A stretch of DNA of 64,000 nt from Utricularia gibba (Eukaryota > Streptophyta > Magnoliopsida > Lamiales > Lentibulariaceae). The stretch is taken from NCBI GenBank assembly GCA_002189035.1, contig NEEC01000010.1, forward strand, positions 2,976,001 through 3,040,000. The letters are read 5' to 3'. This document shows, piece by piece, positions 53,279 to 64,000 of this stretch; positions within the stretch are counted from its first letter, which is position 1; each line of letters starts with the position of its first letter. The position numbers and the translations under genes were made by a program. The notes under the pieces are model-generated. The model saw only the letters and a program-made list of their open reading frames with translations, did not search any database and was not told the DNA's origin.

Positions 53279-54862
53279 ATGGCTGGAATGGCTCCCGAAG
53301 GCTCTCAGTTTGATGCCCGTCAGTATGATGCAAAAATGAGCGATATGTACGTTGCTGCCTCTTGCATTTTAATCAATGGCAAACACACATTGGAAGTCGT
53401 TGTTTATTACTTTTTGAATTTTTAATTGTTTTACTGCAGACTCAGCAATGATGCAAATGAATTCTTCACAAGTTATGATGAAGTTTGTGAAAGTTTCGAT
53501 GCCATGGGTTTGTCAGAAAATCTTCTCAGGGGTATTTATGCCTACGGTATGCTGATTGAATATGTTGATTACTTTTCTATTGTTTAAATGTGAGTGTAGT
53601 TTTTATATTTCGAATCTCTTGTTTATTGCATTCTAAGGGTTTGAGAAACCGTCTGCAATTCAGCAGCGAGGGATTGTGCCCTTCTGCAAGGGTCTTGATG
53701 TGATTCAGCAAGCTCAGTCTGGGACTGGGAAAACTGCAACTTTCTGCTCTGGAATCCTTCAGCAGCTGGACTATAATATAGTTGAGTGCCAGGCTCTGGT
53801 TCTAGCCCCTACTCGTGAGCTTGCTCAACAAATTGAGAAAGTTATGAGGGCACTTGGTGATTATCTCGGAGTGAAGGTTCATGCTTGTGTAGGAGGTACC
53901 AGTGTTCGTGAAGACCAGCGTATTCTTTCCAGTGGCGTTCACGTTGTTGTTGGCACTCCAGGTCGTGTTTTTGACATGTTAAGACGCCAGTCCCTACGCC
54001 CAGATTACATTAAAATTTTTGTATTGGATGAGGCTGATGAAATGCTCTCCAGGGGGTTTAAGGATCAGGTACGTGACATAACTAACTGCACAACATTTTG
54101 AGCTTTCATGATGGTCACTCAAAGTTCCTGTTCTTATAGAGATTACTGATTCTATGTGTTATGCTTTGACATTTTTCCAAGTTACCTGTTATGCTGTACT
54201 GGAAAATGACGATCTTCTTGCTTCAGATCTATGATATCTTCCAGTTGCTGCCTCCTAAGATCCAAGTGGGTGTATTCTCTGCCACAATGCCACCAGAGGC
54301 ACTTGAAATCACGAGGAAGTTTATGAACAAGCCAGTGCGAATTCTTGTAAAACGTGATGAGCTCACCCTTGAGGGCATCAAGCAGTTCTATGTGAATGTT
54401 GATAAAGAGGATTACAAGTTGGATACCCTCTGTGATCTCTACGAGACCCTGGCCATCACTCAGAGCGTCATATTCGTGAACACCAGGCGCAAGGTCGACT
54501 GGCTTACAGACAAGATGCGCACACGGGATCACACAGTCTCTGCCACCCATGGCGACATGGACCAAAACACTAGAGACATAATCATGAGAGAGTTCAGATC
54601 TGGTTCATCTCGAGTCCTCATTACAACTGATCTTCTAGCCCGTGGGATTGATGTTCAGCAGGTCTCCCTTGTCATCAACTATGACCTGCCCACCCAGCCG
54701 GAAAACTACCTCCACCGTATCGGACGAAGTGGAAGATTTGGGAGGAAGGGTGTGGCCATAAACTTTGTCACCAATGAAGATGAACGCATGCTTTTTGACA
54801 TCCAAAAGTTCTACAACGTTGTCATTGAGGAGCTTCCAGCCAACGTTGCCGAGCTCCTGTGA
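53279..54862 (+). CDS. EIF4A: Eukaryotic initiation factor 4A
   Basis: This is the DEAD-box helicase of the cap-binding eIF4F complex; it unwinds mRNA leaders. Four coding exons: 53279-53346, 53440-53546, 53638-54068 and 54227-54862, giving 413 codons plus stop, the standard eIF4A length. Motifs in order: AQSGTGKTA (Walker A), [28 protein letters not shown] (DEAD), [18 protein letters not shown] and [13 protein letters not shown]. It ends [11 protein letters not shown]. The start [17 protein letters not shown] is typical of plants. The long last exon with no intron after DEAD is also the plant pattern. No frameshift is seen. Confidence 0.97.
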
Positions 54863-55433
54863 CCTGAGTTTTGCTGTTCGAGGTAACTCCATGCTTCTTG
54901 CGGTTTGTTTGCTTCTAGGCTTTAGCTACGCTTGCTGTGGGAGCTTTTCCTCGAGGGATGCTTGATCCCCATAGCCAGGGACACCACTGTAAGAGCATAT
55001 TTAATAGTTTTTAGAAATGTTGACATGATTTTCCTTTATTGAGTCTTTTTTACGAAGTTTCTTAATTTTCTTTATCGATTTTTGGAAATATTCGTTATGA
55101 AGTAACAATGGGAAGATTAAGAGAAATTAAGGTGTCAAGATTATTGCAGACTTTTCTAATCTCGTTGCTTATTTTCTGCAACGAGGCTTCCTCCTTTTTA
55201 TTTTTGTATATTCAATTTTCACTAAATTAAGTATTTATGCAAGGTCAATAAACATTCTGATAAAGTCACGTCAGCATTTTTGGAATAGTTTAAATATCCT
55301 CTAACAAGTGTATTTTATTAACTGACGAATTTTTTTTTTTTTTTAAAAAAAAGATGTTTTGTGGGATGACTATTTATTAGCAGTATATATCCAGAAGAAA
55401 CGAAAAAATCAGGAAGCCGAAGGGCGAAAGGAA
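54863..55433. other. eIF4A 3' region and CGLD27 promoter
   Basis: The first part is the eIF4A 3' untranslated region. The rest is AT-rich with long A/T runs (for example near 55330) leading to the CGLD27 start. No gene is recognisable. Confidence 0.5.
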
Positions 55434-56679
55434 ATGATCACTACAGCAATTCTCTCTGCGAACCATTTCTCTCCACTCACGCGCTTCATCCCCGGCGATC
55501 CTCGGCCGAGTCACCGGGCAATCACCGCCACACACTTCTCGTCTCCCAAGAACAGCAATAACACCCCGCCGGAGACCGGCTGCCCGGTGCCATCGGATCA
55601 ACAGCCGATCAACGAGTACCAATCGCTTTCCAATTCTTTCCCCTTCTCGTGGGCGTCGAGCGACGCCGTAGAGTATAATTCGCGGTTGTTCGCGACGGGG
55701 GCGTTCTTCTCCATCTTTGTGGGCTTGCCTGTGTCATGGGTTGGATCCGTTGGGTCTGGGTTGGAGCCCATTAAGCTGGTTTTGGGCTCCGTCTGTAGTG
55801 GTCTATTCGTAGTGATTCTTGCTGTCGTGAGAATGTATTTGGGATGGGCATACGTAGGAATCGGTTGCTCAGCGCCACTGTTGAATGTGAGTTATGAATC
55901 TGCTCTTCAATCATTTTTCTTGGTGGGTGTGGATTTTTTTTTTCTGATTGACCATTGCTCTTGTTGATTTGCAGATGAAGAGACTGGATGGTATGACGGG
56001 CAGGTACATTTATCTAACTTGGTTTGACCCTGCTTGTTCTTGTGAATGCTGTACACGTATCTTGTTCCCGAGGCAAATACTTGAGTACATTGAATTTTTA
56101 ATGTCGTAGAATCCACAAGACTTGATCTTGAGGAATAAGTGGTTTCTGCTGAATTGTATGCCACCATTTTCTTGTTGATTATGATACCCTGCTACATTTT
56201 TCTACAGATATGGGTGAAGAGTGCTGAAGTCTTGGCTCGTGATCGTCTTCTGGGTTCATTTTCCGTGAGTATTCGAATCAATCTCATGTAAAATCACTCA
56301 TGAAAAGGGTAGAGCTGATATAATACCCCTCGATTTCTTATGGTATCAGAACAACAAATCGGAGTATCTGAAACTAAAAATGTTGCTTTTTACCAGAGTG
56401 CCATACATAATCCCTTCTAAGTTCGACCTGGTGTCTCATACCCCTGATTTGGTGCAGGTGAAGCCTGTGCTCGGAAGACTGAAGAACACACTTGTGATCC
56501 TCGGAACCAGCTTGCTTCTCTGCATACTTCTTCTTGCTACAAACAACAACGAGGGCAGCCACAAGATTGCTTCCTCAGGGGAAGGAAACGGGGGCCGTGC
56601 AATCCCTGGCGTTTACAAAGAGGAATCTGCCAGAAACTTTGAGCCTGCTGCTTTCTGCGGTGACCCTGATTCTCTCTAG
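55434..56679 (+). CDS. CGLD27: CGLD27, plastid DUF1230 protein (one-base frameshift at end of exon 1)
   Basis: The family is Conserved in the Green Lineage and Diatoms 27 (DUF1230), a plastid protein required for growth on low iron in Arabidopsis. Four exons: 55434-55886, 55975-56003, 56208-56264 and 56458-56679. The first ~70 residues are Ser/Thr-rich (transit peptide). Then come PINEYQSLSNSFPFSWAS and two hydrophobic segments. The conserved core is MYLGWAYVGNRLLSATVEYEE, DGQIWVKSAEVLARDRLLGSF and SVKPVLGRLKNTL. The frame breaks at 55859-55860: one A is missing from what should be GGAAATCGG, so the uncorrected frame reads GIGCSAP. With one A restored, exon 1 ends in the right phase and the protein has 253 codons. 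Confidence 0.92.
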
Positions 56680-58924
56680 CTTATCCTCTCCTTGTATTTG
56701 ATGATCATTTCGTTGTGTATAGTAATGTCAATGTCTGGCTATTGGGAATCATATTCACTAGATCTTTACCAAGTTTCTTTATTTAGGACACAGAGTATTC
56801 TTCCCTCAGACCATCTTTACCAGTTTCCGGAAATGCTGATGTGGCATTTCCGGAAATATGAAAATGTTTTTGGAAACTACTACAATTCTTTTTAATTTTT
56901 TATGAAAACGGAAATGAGAAAACTTGGTTTCCTTTCGGAAACCGTTTAAAATATAATTTATACTATTTATTTTAATGTTATTTTAATATTATGATTTTCA
57001 TAAATTGATACAAACGTAAAGAAAACTTAATAAAAAAACTCAATAACTCAATTTCCGGAAATGCCAAGTCTTTCGGATATTGATAAAGATGGTCTTACAC
57101 TTCATTGCCTATAAATAAATGCAGAGCTTGTTTGTATTCTTGCCTAAATGGAAGTCCATTATCCCATTTGATCTTGGTTTAGTCACTCTTTCGGTTTGAT
57201 AGGGGCTCCTCTAGTTTTTAATCTTTTTTTTAGATTATGTAGAATAGAATCAGTTTTAAAATTTATTAATAAATTTAATTTTTAACTTATAAAATTATTT
57301 TGTAGAATAATATAAATTATTATAGATTTTAATATATTAAATTACATATAGTAAAATTGAATAAATTAAATTAATATATAGTTTAATATGATATTATAAA
57401 TATAATTTAAAAAAAATATATATATATATATAAATTTTTGAAGTTAATCACATAATCTAAATTTATATTTTTTTCACAGAATAGAAGAAAATTATATTCT
57501 ACAAAATTAAATAGAATCATTTTAAAAAACTTAATTTACATAATAGTTCCATAGCTTATCAAAAATAAATTTTCAGAATTGATTATGATAAAATAGAAGT
57601 TGAGATATGCGACTAGTGATATCTTTTTAATTTTTTTAAATTATTTGTATTTGATAAAAAATTAATTTTGAGATTTTTTTAAAAGCATTAAATATTACAA
57701 AAATAGTAATTAGGTAGAGTTTTTTGTTAAAAAGAAATTGAAATACTGATGGTGAATTGTCCGAAATGGCCCATTCTTTACTGAAAACGGAAAAGAGAAA
57801 GGGGTTCATAAAATACTATTATTTTATTGTAGTTCAAGGTTCATGCACCTGCGCACTCTCGAAGACCTTTTTATGGCGGAACTCACCTCCATAAAATGCA
57901 TCTTTCTCTACCGTTGACCGCTCAAATCAAAATATCTGCCGGAAGTTCAGCCAGGATTTGATTTTTGCTCTGGCTGGGATTGGATGGTTCTGTAATCCGT
58001 TTCTTTCTCGCTTTTTTTTTTTTTTGTTTTGTGTTCATGTTTGGGGCTTTTTTGTTTGGTTTGAGCCTGAGCCACTTTTGCTTCTTTTGGTTGAATTTTG
58101 TTACTTCCTTGCGGAAATTCGTGTTACGAGTTGAAACATTGCTTTTCGTTGGCAAGAAGCTTCTCGTTGATCTTTAGCCTCGAGGATTGACTGCACTAGG
58201 TTTTCTAGCCCCTGAATTCATTAATATGCTGGAGTTTTTATTTTCGTATTCTTGGTCATGTGTTTAGCCATGATGAGCTGCTTAAAGAACAGAACATGGG
58301 TGTATTTCTGGGAAGACATATTATGTATTTCAGATATATGATAGAAGCATTGGGTAAACAGATAGTTGAGTTTATGGTCGTCAGTAGCGTAATTTAGTGT
58401 ATAGTAGTTCATCTTTGCCTCAATGATAAATTCTCTGGGACTCTAGAAAATGGCCCAGTGCTAAGGGTGTAGTGTTTGGGCTCTGTTTCCCACTACTTTG
58501 GATATTTTCTAGGAGAAGGTGGGATCCTGGAAATCATCATTTGTAGATTCTTACTCTTGCTTTTGGAAAATTATGAATATGCATCCGTGTGATTGTTTTA
58601 GATTTCATCCTGCTAGCTAACTACTGTGAGTATTCTTGCTATCGTGGCAGACACATTCTTCTCTTGCAGCTGAGTCATTATCTGCTTTGTGAAAGTGATC
58701 TTATTCTAGTTCCTAATCTGAAAACTTTATGGAACAGATCACCGAGGAAATGAGAACTGTTACCTCCAGAAAAATCATTGTATCCACAGCGCTTACCAGC
58801 AAATGAGCTATTTCTGGCATATGGAAAATTATGCCTTTCTTTAGTCTCACAAGGGATCATGGATTCTCGAGAAGAGAGGAGACGTGGTGGTGTTCTCTGG
58901 TGAGGAACTAATGACTGCAAGATT
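56680..58924. other. Spacer between CGLD27 and RTE1, with a MITE-like inverted-repeat element
   Basis: A 288-bp inverted-repeat element sits near the start (listed separately). From 57200 to 57760 the DNA is very AT-rich with a TA run near 57416-57432. From about 57850 on, moderate GC and a T-rich run suggest the RTE1 promoter, leader and possibly leader introns. No other coding gene is recognised. Confidence 0.5.
56808..57095. mobile_element. MITE-like element with terminal and internal inverted repeats
   Basis: The left end AGACCATCTTTA (56808-56819) is exactly the reverse complement of the right end TAAAGATGGTCT (57084-57095). The match continues inward with three differences over 22 bases. 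Inside the left end a perfect 13-base inverted repeat (TTTCCGGAAATGC at 56824-56836 and its complement at 56844-56856) has a 7-base loop. The palindrome TTTCCGGAAA recurs further in, at 57050-57061. No target-site duplication is clear in the flanks, so it may be old or bounded slightly differently. Non-autonomous: it contains no transposase. Confidence 0.55.
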
Positions 58925-59750
58925 ATGTGCAGTAGCTTTCCCTCTAGAGAGCTTCCTCTGATGGAACATAACCTTTCCGTGGACGTTGAAAGCATAGGCG
59001 AAGCGATTGATGAACGAGATGAGTTTTGGCCACTGGATGAGGTGGATCCCAAGAGAGCAAAGTTTCCATGCTGTGTGGTCTGGGCACCTCTGCCTGTAGT
59101 TTCATGGCTAGCACCCTTCATTGGACACGTTGGAATATGCAGGGAGGATGGAGTGATTGTAGATTTCTCTGGTTCCAATCTAATCAACGTCAATGAGTTT
59201 GCTTTTGGTCCCGTTGCCAGATACGTGCAGTTGGACCGTGGCAAAGTTCATACACACAACATTCCCTCCATATCCATCTTATTCCATATGGCTTAAAGTA
59301 ACCATCTTCCATTTCTGCTCTTAACAGTGCTGTCTTCCGCGGAGCCTCCTCAGCCACGCATGCAACCACCGGTACATTCATGCCGAACATGGAACAGCAA
59401 TCTCATGGGACGACGCCCTCCAGTCAAGCGCCCGCAGCTTCGAGAGCAAATACCACAATCTCTTCACATGCAACTGCCACTCCTTCGTCGCAAACTGTCT
59501 CAACCGGCTCTGCTACCAGGGCTGCACGAGCTGGAACATGGTCACCGTTGCTGCTCTGGTACTGTTTAAAGGCCACTGGGTCGACGGCATCTCCGTGCTG
59601 AGATCCTTTTTACCCCTCGCCCTGGTGCTCTGTCTGGGCATCTCCGCCGCCGGCCTGCCGTTCTTAGTGGCCCTGATGTCCTTCTCCGCTCTTCTCCTTG
59701 GATGGTTTCTGATGGGCAGCTACATCTTCAAGAAGCTGTTGGTGTGTTAA
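58925..59750 (+). CDS. RTE1: RTE1 family protein (REVERSION-TO-ETHYLENE SENSITIVITY1)
   Basis: RTE1 is a Golgi/ER membrane protein that supports the ethylene receptor ETR1 and so dampens ethylene response. Two exons, 58925-59245 and 59328-59750 (GT-AG), give 247 codons plus stop; starting at the second Met (58961) gives 235, nearer to relatives. Conserved blocks: [79 protein letters not shown] and [18 protein letters not shown]. Two C-terminal hydrophobic helices follow, ending KKLLVC. RTE1 and its paralogue RTH share these blocks, so the assignment to RTE1 itself rests on the [11 protein letters not shown] lead-in and is a moderate inference. Confidence 0.85.
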
Positions 59751-60912
59751 GAGCAGCTGTCGCCCATCCTCTTCCCGGTCACCGGTAAGAGAAGACCATC
59801 TTCTTCCATGGCACAGGAATGGAAGGCAGCCCACAGAAACCAGAGAGACCACTGGTAACATCCTCCTTGCACCTGCGAAAAGCAAATAAAATAAAAATGC
59901 TATTTCGGTGGGAGTGTGACGTCTACATTTTTGCCATATCTGTTCCCCTTTTACGTGTTGGATTCTGTCACCGAATCCTTCCAAATATCGCATAGAAAAT
60001 ATCCTGAATCCCAAACAACTCTTCCCTCCTTTCAATCATTCGGGTCCCCTACATTTCCATTATTCCTCTTTTCTCCCCCTTTTCATTTATTCGGTGTAGA
60101 TTATTATATTAAAATATTAGATTCACTTTGGATCTATGATTGACAAAATTTTAAATGTATTCAATTATTTTATTTTTAATATTTTTGTTTATAGTGAATA
60201 TAATAAAATTTAACTGATTCGATTCAATTCATTATAAAAAAAATCAATATAAAATTGTGAATAAATTAGAGAATAGGTTGAGCCCCTTATATTCGGATGA
60301 TTTGATCGAAAATAAGTTTTTAATTTTGATTCGAATTAATTTTATTTTTATTATAATAAATTTATTAATGTAGAATTTGAAAATGCGAAGTAAACCATGA
60401 GATTGTGATTATATTCTCCGACAAAACAATTTATAATCTGATTATATTTTATACAATTTAAAGCACAAATTTAAACTATAGAATATTTTCTTATCATTCA
60501 AAAACATCAATTATTAAGAACTATAAGTTTGCAATTTCTCATAAACAAGACATTCTATTTTTTTTTCTTAAAATAAAAAATATATTTATTTTTAATGATG
60601 TGTGATGATGATGATGAGAATAATAATAAAATAATATGAGGAATAGAATATGGAGAGGTGGGATGAGGAATCTTTAAAAAGTTCGTTAAGCTTTCAGAAT
60701 GCACTTCTTGGAATTTTCCCAAATTTTTTATTTTATAAAAGAGTTCAAATTCGATCATACCATTTATGATTTCGATAGACATGAATATTGGGTTTTTTGT
60801 TGAATAAAAGAAAATATTGAATATTATAAAATCCGACAGCGCGGGCCCCACTTTCCAATAGAAATAATCCGCCTCAACTTCCCCCGATCACAGTCGTGAA
60901 ATTACTCACCAA
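59751..60912. other. RTE1 3' region and PYL2 promoter
   Basis: This is mostly AT-rich, with runs of A and T between 60110 and 60600. Apart from the 3' end of RTE1 and the PYL2 upstream region, I recognise no gene or repeat. Confidence 0.5.
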
Positions 60913-61481
60913 ATGGGCGAGAAGAGCGAACTGCCGGCGGGCCTGACGACGGAGGAATACGCAAAATTGGCGTCCGTGATACGCGCCGCCCACACCTTCG
61001 ACGCATTGCCCAACACATGCACCTCCCTAATCGCGCAGCGAATCAACGCGCCGGCGACGGGGGTGTGGCCTTTCATTCGCCGATTCGACAGCCCCAGCGG
61101 TACAAGCACTTCATCAAGAGCTGCCGCTTGATCGGCGATGGCGGCGTCGGGAGTATTCGCGAGGTGACGGTTGTTTCCGGCATCCCTGCCTCGACGTCTA
61201 CGGAGCGGCTGGAGATCCTGGACGACGAGCGGCGGATTCTGAGTTTCCGCGTCGTTGGCGGGGAACACCGGCTCAACAATTACCGATCCGTGACATCGGT
61301 AAATGAATTGGAGACGGAGGGGAAACTGTATACTGTGGTTCTGGAATCGTATATTGTGGATATCCCGGAGGGGAACACGGAGGAGGATACGAAGATGTTC
61401 ACCGATACGGTGGTGCGCCTGAATCTGCAGAAGCTGGGTGCTCTGGCTGTAGCAAATTTGGGACGGGAAGGGGTGAAGTGA
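60913..61481 (+). CDS. PYL2: Abscisic acid receptor PYL2 type (one-base frameshift)
   Basis: PYR/PYL/RCAR proteins bind abscisic acid and then inhibit PP2C phosphatases, starting drought and dormancy responses. Single exon. The first frame gives [20 protein letters not shown] to [13 protein letters not shown] one-base loss in a C run (61092-61095) then shifts the frame, and the rest is in the next one: RYKHFIKSC, the gate loop SGIPAST, the latch [25 protein letters not shown] and [13 protein letters not shown]. The gate-latch residues and the Lys in the KHFIKSC block that contacts the hormone are present. Joined, it is 189 codons, the usual PYL2 length. The sequence is closest to PYL2 of the dimeric subgroup. 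Absence of introns is normal for these genes. Confidence 0.93.
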
Positions 61482-61948
61482 AATTACCTTTCCACCCCTT
61501 CAACTCCTCCATTATTAGTGTTCAGAACCCCATATAATAAATTCCTCTCATCTCCAGTTATTGTTTTTGTAAAATTAGGGCTGTAACCCTAATTACCAAA
61601 AAAAGGTCAGATTTGGTTTTCACATGTCATTTCAGGGCTAAATATTATATTTTAAAGTTCTCGAGGGTAAAGTAAGATTGTTCTTTTATTATTTTAAACC
61701 TTTGAGTGCGACAAATGTTATCTTTTTTTATTTTTGGTAGTGAAATGCAAAAAAAAAAAAATTAAATAAAGAAATTGTGGTGGCAAATTATAAATTGGGG
61801 AAATGATGGGAGGAGGCTGATATTAATTGTTTCTTTAAAAGAGGGTATTTTAGGGTTGGTGGTGGCGTGGGATGTGCTCAAATCACAGGATTTCGCAGGG
61901 TGTTTTGAGCTTCGAATGCGAGGGATAAATTGAAACCGCGAAAAGGAG
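61482..61948. other. PYL2 3' region and legumain promoter
   Basis: This has several long A/T runs (for example 61749-61760). No gene is recognisable apart from flanking untranslated regions. Confidence 0.5.
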
Positions 61949-64000
61949 ATGATGATGATTCGATTGGGCGCTGGACTCCTTCTGCTTTCAATCACCGTTG
62001 TCTGCGCCAGGATTTTCTAAAACTTCCTTCATATGGCAGGATGGGCGGTGATCGTGATGATAACGTGGGGACTAGATGGGCTGTGCTTATCGCTGGTTCA
62101 AGTGGTTACTGGAACTATCGACATCAGGTATTGGGGCTCAAGGAATCTTTTATCTGGAATTTCTACATTTTTTGGTACTTTTTGGTTACTGTTTCTATGC
62201 CCTAAATTGTGGGTAGGGTACCTTTGGTCAGCTCGTTTTTGTTTGTTGTTTGTTGTTTGTTTTGCGGAACGTTGGCTGATTTCATTTTATTTTATTTGCT
62301 GTAGGTTTGTAGAAGATAGATGCTTTCATATTCCTGAATCCAACGCATCCATTACACTTGCTTTGCAGTTTTTGGCGGAGTGATGAATAATGCTTGTTTT
62401 TTTTTTCTTTTTGATCATGTGGTTTTATTGTTTGGTACAGGCTGATGTGTGCCACGCTTATCAAGTGCTGAAAAGAGGTGGTCTTAGAGATGAAAACATA
62501 GTCGTTTTTATGTATGATGACATTGCTTATGATGAAGAAAATCCGAGGCAAGGCGTCATCATCAACAGTCCTCAAGGCGAGAACGTCTATACTGGGGTCC
62601 CAAAGGTTGTTGACAAAGTTTCGAATTTAGTTAGTAGGAGCATCATTTACTTCATACACTACTGATCTTCCAAGATACAGGATTATGTTGGAATAGATGT
62701 TAACGTCCACAACTTCTTTGCTGTTCTTCTTGGGAACAAATCTGCAGTCACTGGAGGTAGCGGGAAGGTCATCGAAAGTGGCCCTGATGACCACATATTT
62801 GTGTTCTATACTGATCATGGAGGTCCTGGGGTGCTAGGTTCGTATCTATGAAGCAAGCTTACTTCCTTGAATTTTTCTTTACTCCTGGGATATTATCTAA
62901 GACATTCCTGTTATTTTACGTATCAGGGATGCCCACCTATCCCAATCTTTATGCTGATGATCTAGTCAATGTTTTGAAAATGAAGCATGCTTCTGGGACA
63001 TACAAGAGCTTGGTGAGATAACATTTTTGTGGTAATTGACTGTTGCTTTACATTCAATGACACGCTATGCCTGACTTCTCCACTTGGTCGTTCAGGTATT
63101 TTATCTTGAGGCATGTGAATCCGGAAGTGTTTTTGAAGGCCTTCTACCTGAAGGCTTGAATATTTATGCAACCACTGCATCCAATCCTGTAGAGAATAGC
63201 TGGGGTACCTATTGCCCAGGAGATGAGATCAGTCCCCTGCTGAATATGATACCTGTTTGGGCGACCTTTACAGTGTTTCCTGGATGGAAGACAGGTATAG
63301 ATGTGCATGACTGAATAGCTATTTACCCGCCACATGAAATGCCCCATCTACTTATTGTACTAATTAATTTACACATTACACTTCAGTGATCGGCATAATC
63401 TTAAGACTGAAACATTGCGCCAACAGTATCATCTGGTAAGATATAGCTACACAAGTAGTGCTTCCAAGAATTTTGATTAGGATGATGCTTGTTATTTTCT
63501 CTCGCTGAATCTTCACTGAGCAACAAGATTGATGCTGGCATTTGCAGGTCAGAGCACGGACAGCCGAAAGTAATTCTCACTATGGCTCCCATGTGCTGCA
63601 ATATGGCGATCTGAAGCTGAGCGTGGATGAACTTTTCTTGTACATGGGTACAAATCCTGCGAATGATAACGTCACTTTTCATTGGCAGCTGCCTCACAAT
63701 GGCATTAGAAAATCATCAAAAGCTGTTCATCAGCGTGATGCTGATCTCTTGCATTTCTGGGATAAGGTACTTGAACAAATTATCCTCCGCCATCTGCATC
63801 CAAGATTTCTGGTCCTCATGGCGGATTCTCCATGACAATGCTTTTCAGTTTCGTAAGGCGCCAGAAGGCTCCACTAGGAAATCAGAAGCTCAAAAGCAGC
63901 TTATGGATGCTATGGCACACCGGGCTCACATCGACAACAGCATCATGTTCATCGGCAAGCTCATTTTCGGAATCAACAAGGGTCCTGAAGTCCTGAAGAC
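61949..64000 (+). CDS. VPE: Vacuolar processing enzyme / legumain, 3' end cut by window (two one-base frameshifts)
   Basis: VPEs are vacuolar Asn-specific cysteine proteases that mature storage and vacuolar proteins and act in programmed cell death. Exons seen: 61949-62127, 62441-62605, 62681-62837, 62927-63012, 63096-63294, 63387-63435, 63548-63766 and 63849-64000 (open). A signal peptide ([20 protein letters not shown]) leads to a short propeptide, [19 protein letters not shown], then His in YTDHGGPG and Cys in YLEACESGS. Frame 1 breaks at 62010-62011, where the G run after GCCAG is one short; without it translation stops at once. Frame 2 breaks at the C run 63234-63237, before [14 protein letters not shown]. 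Both exon lengths become in-frame with one base added. The last exons (prodomain, LHFWDKFRKAP) are intact, the C-terminus is missing. Alpha, beta or gamma type cannot be decided. Confidence 0.93.

Overview
The window is nuclear DNA of a flowering plant. The genes are split into many short exons with GT-AG introns and separated by AT-rich spacers. Several belong to plant-only or plastid-directed families: TL29, isoamylase 3, CGLD27, the ERECTA receptor kinase, a PYL abscisic-acid receptor, RTE1 and a vacuolar processing enzyme. I could assemble about 20 protein-coding genes exon by exon. No rRNA, tRNA, CRISPR array or prokaryotic feature was seen, and I cannot name the species.

Layout. At 1-177 (-) lies the N-terminus of a subtilase. 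An ACA1/ACA2-type Ca2+-ATPase (-) covers 1.65-5.3 kb. A SOFL-like gene (+) is at 7.3-7.9 kb, TL29 (+) at 8.9-10.9 kb, a broken MBD8-like fragment (+) at 11.1-11.7 kb, an alpha/beta hydrolase (-) at 12.0-13.1 kb and a DUF4057 gene (-) at 14.3-15.6 kb. ISA3 (-, 24 exons) covers 16.2-22.3 kb. Ribosomal protein S11 (-) follows at 22.7-23.7 kb and a ubiquitin-like (BAG6-type) gene (-) at 24.3-28.1 kb. Adenine phosphoribosyltransferase (-) is at 29.9-31.0 kb and a GDT1/PAM71-type plastid transporter (-) at 31.5-33.9 kb, head to head with UAP56 (+) at 34.6-37.5 kb. A sugar-phosphate translocator (-) is at 38.6-39.6 kb, ERECTA (-, 27 exons) at 40.0-45.3 kb and an MSL10-type mechanosensitive channel (-) at 48.3-50.9 kb. 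Nicotinamidase (-) at 51.7-52.3 kb is divergent from eIF4A (+) at 53.3-54.9 kb. CGLD27 (+), RTE1 (+), PYL2 (+) and a 3'-truncated legumain (+) fill the rest.

The genes do not form one pathway. Loosely related themes are starch breakdown and plastid function (ISA3, TL29, PAM71-type, CGLD27), RNA handling (UAP56, eIF4A) and signalling (ERECTA, RTE1, PYL2, MSL10, ACA). From memory of Arabidopsis locus numbers, TL29 and ISA3 are neighbours there too, and VPE-PYL2-RTE1-ERECTA keep the same relative order on chromosome 2. This looks like an ancient conserved block rather than a new system.

The strongest unexpected signal is eight one-base losses in otherwise well-conserved coding exons. Most are in C, G or A runs. 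They affect TL29, the MBD8-like fragment, ISA3, ERECTA, CGLD27, PYL2 and the legumain (twice). In the seven intact-looking cases the exon lengths and the conserved protein agree that exactly one base is missing. All are deletions. This fits residual long-read assembly error better than seven independent pseudogenes, and automatic annotation of these loci will be wrong unless it is corrected.
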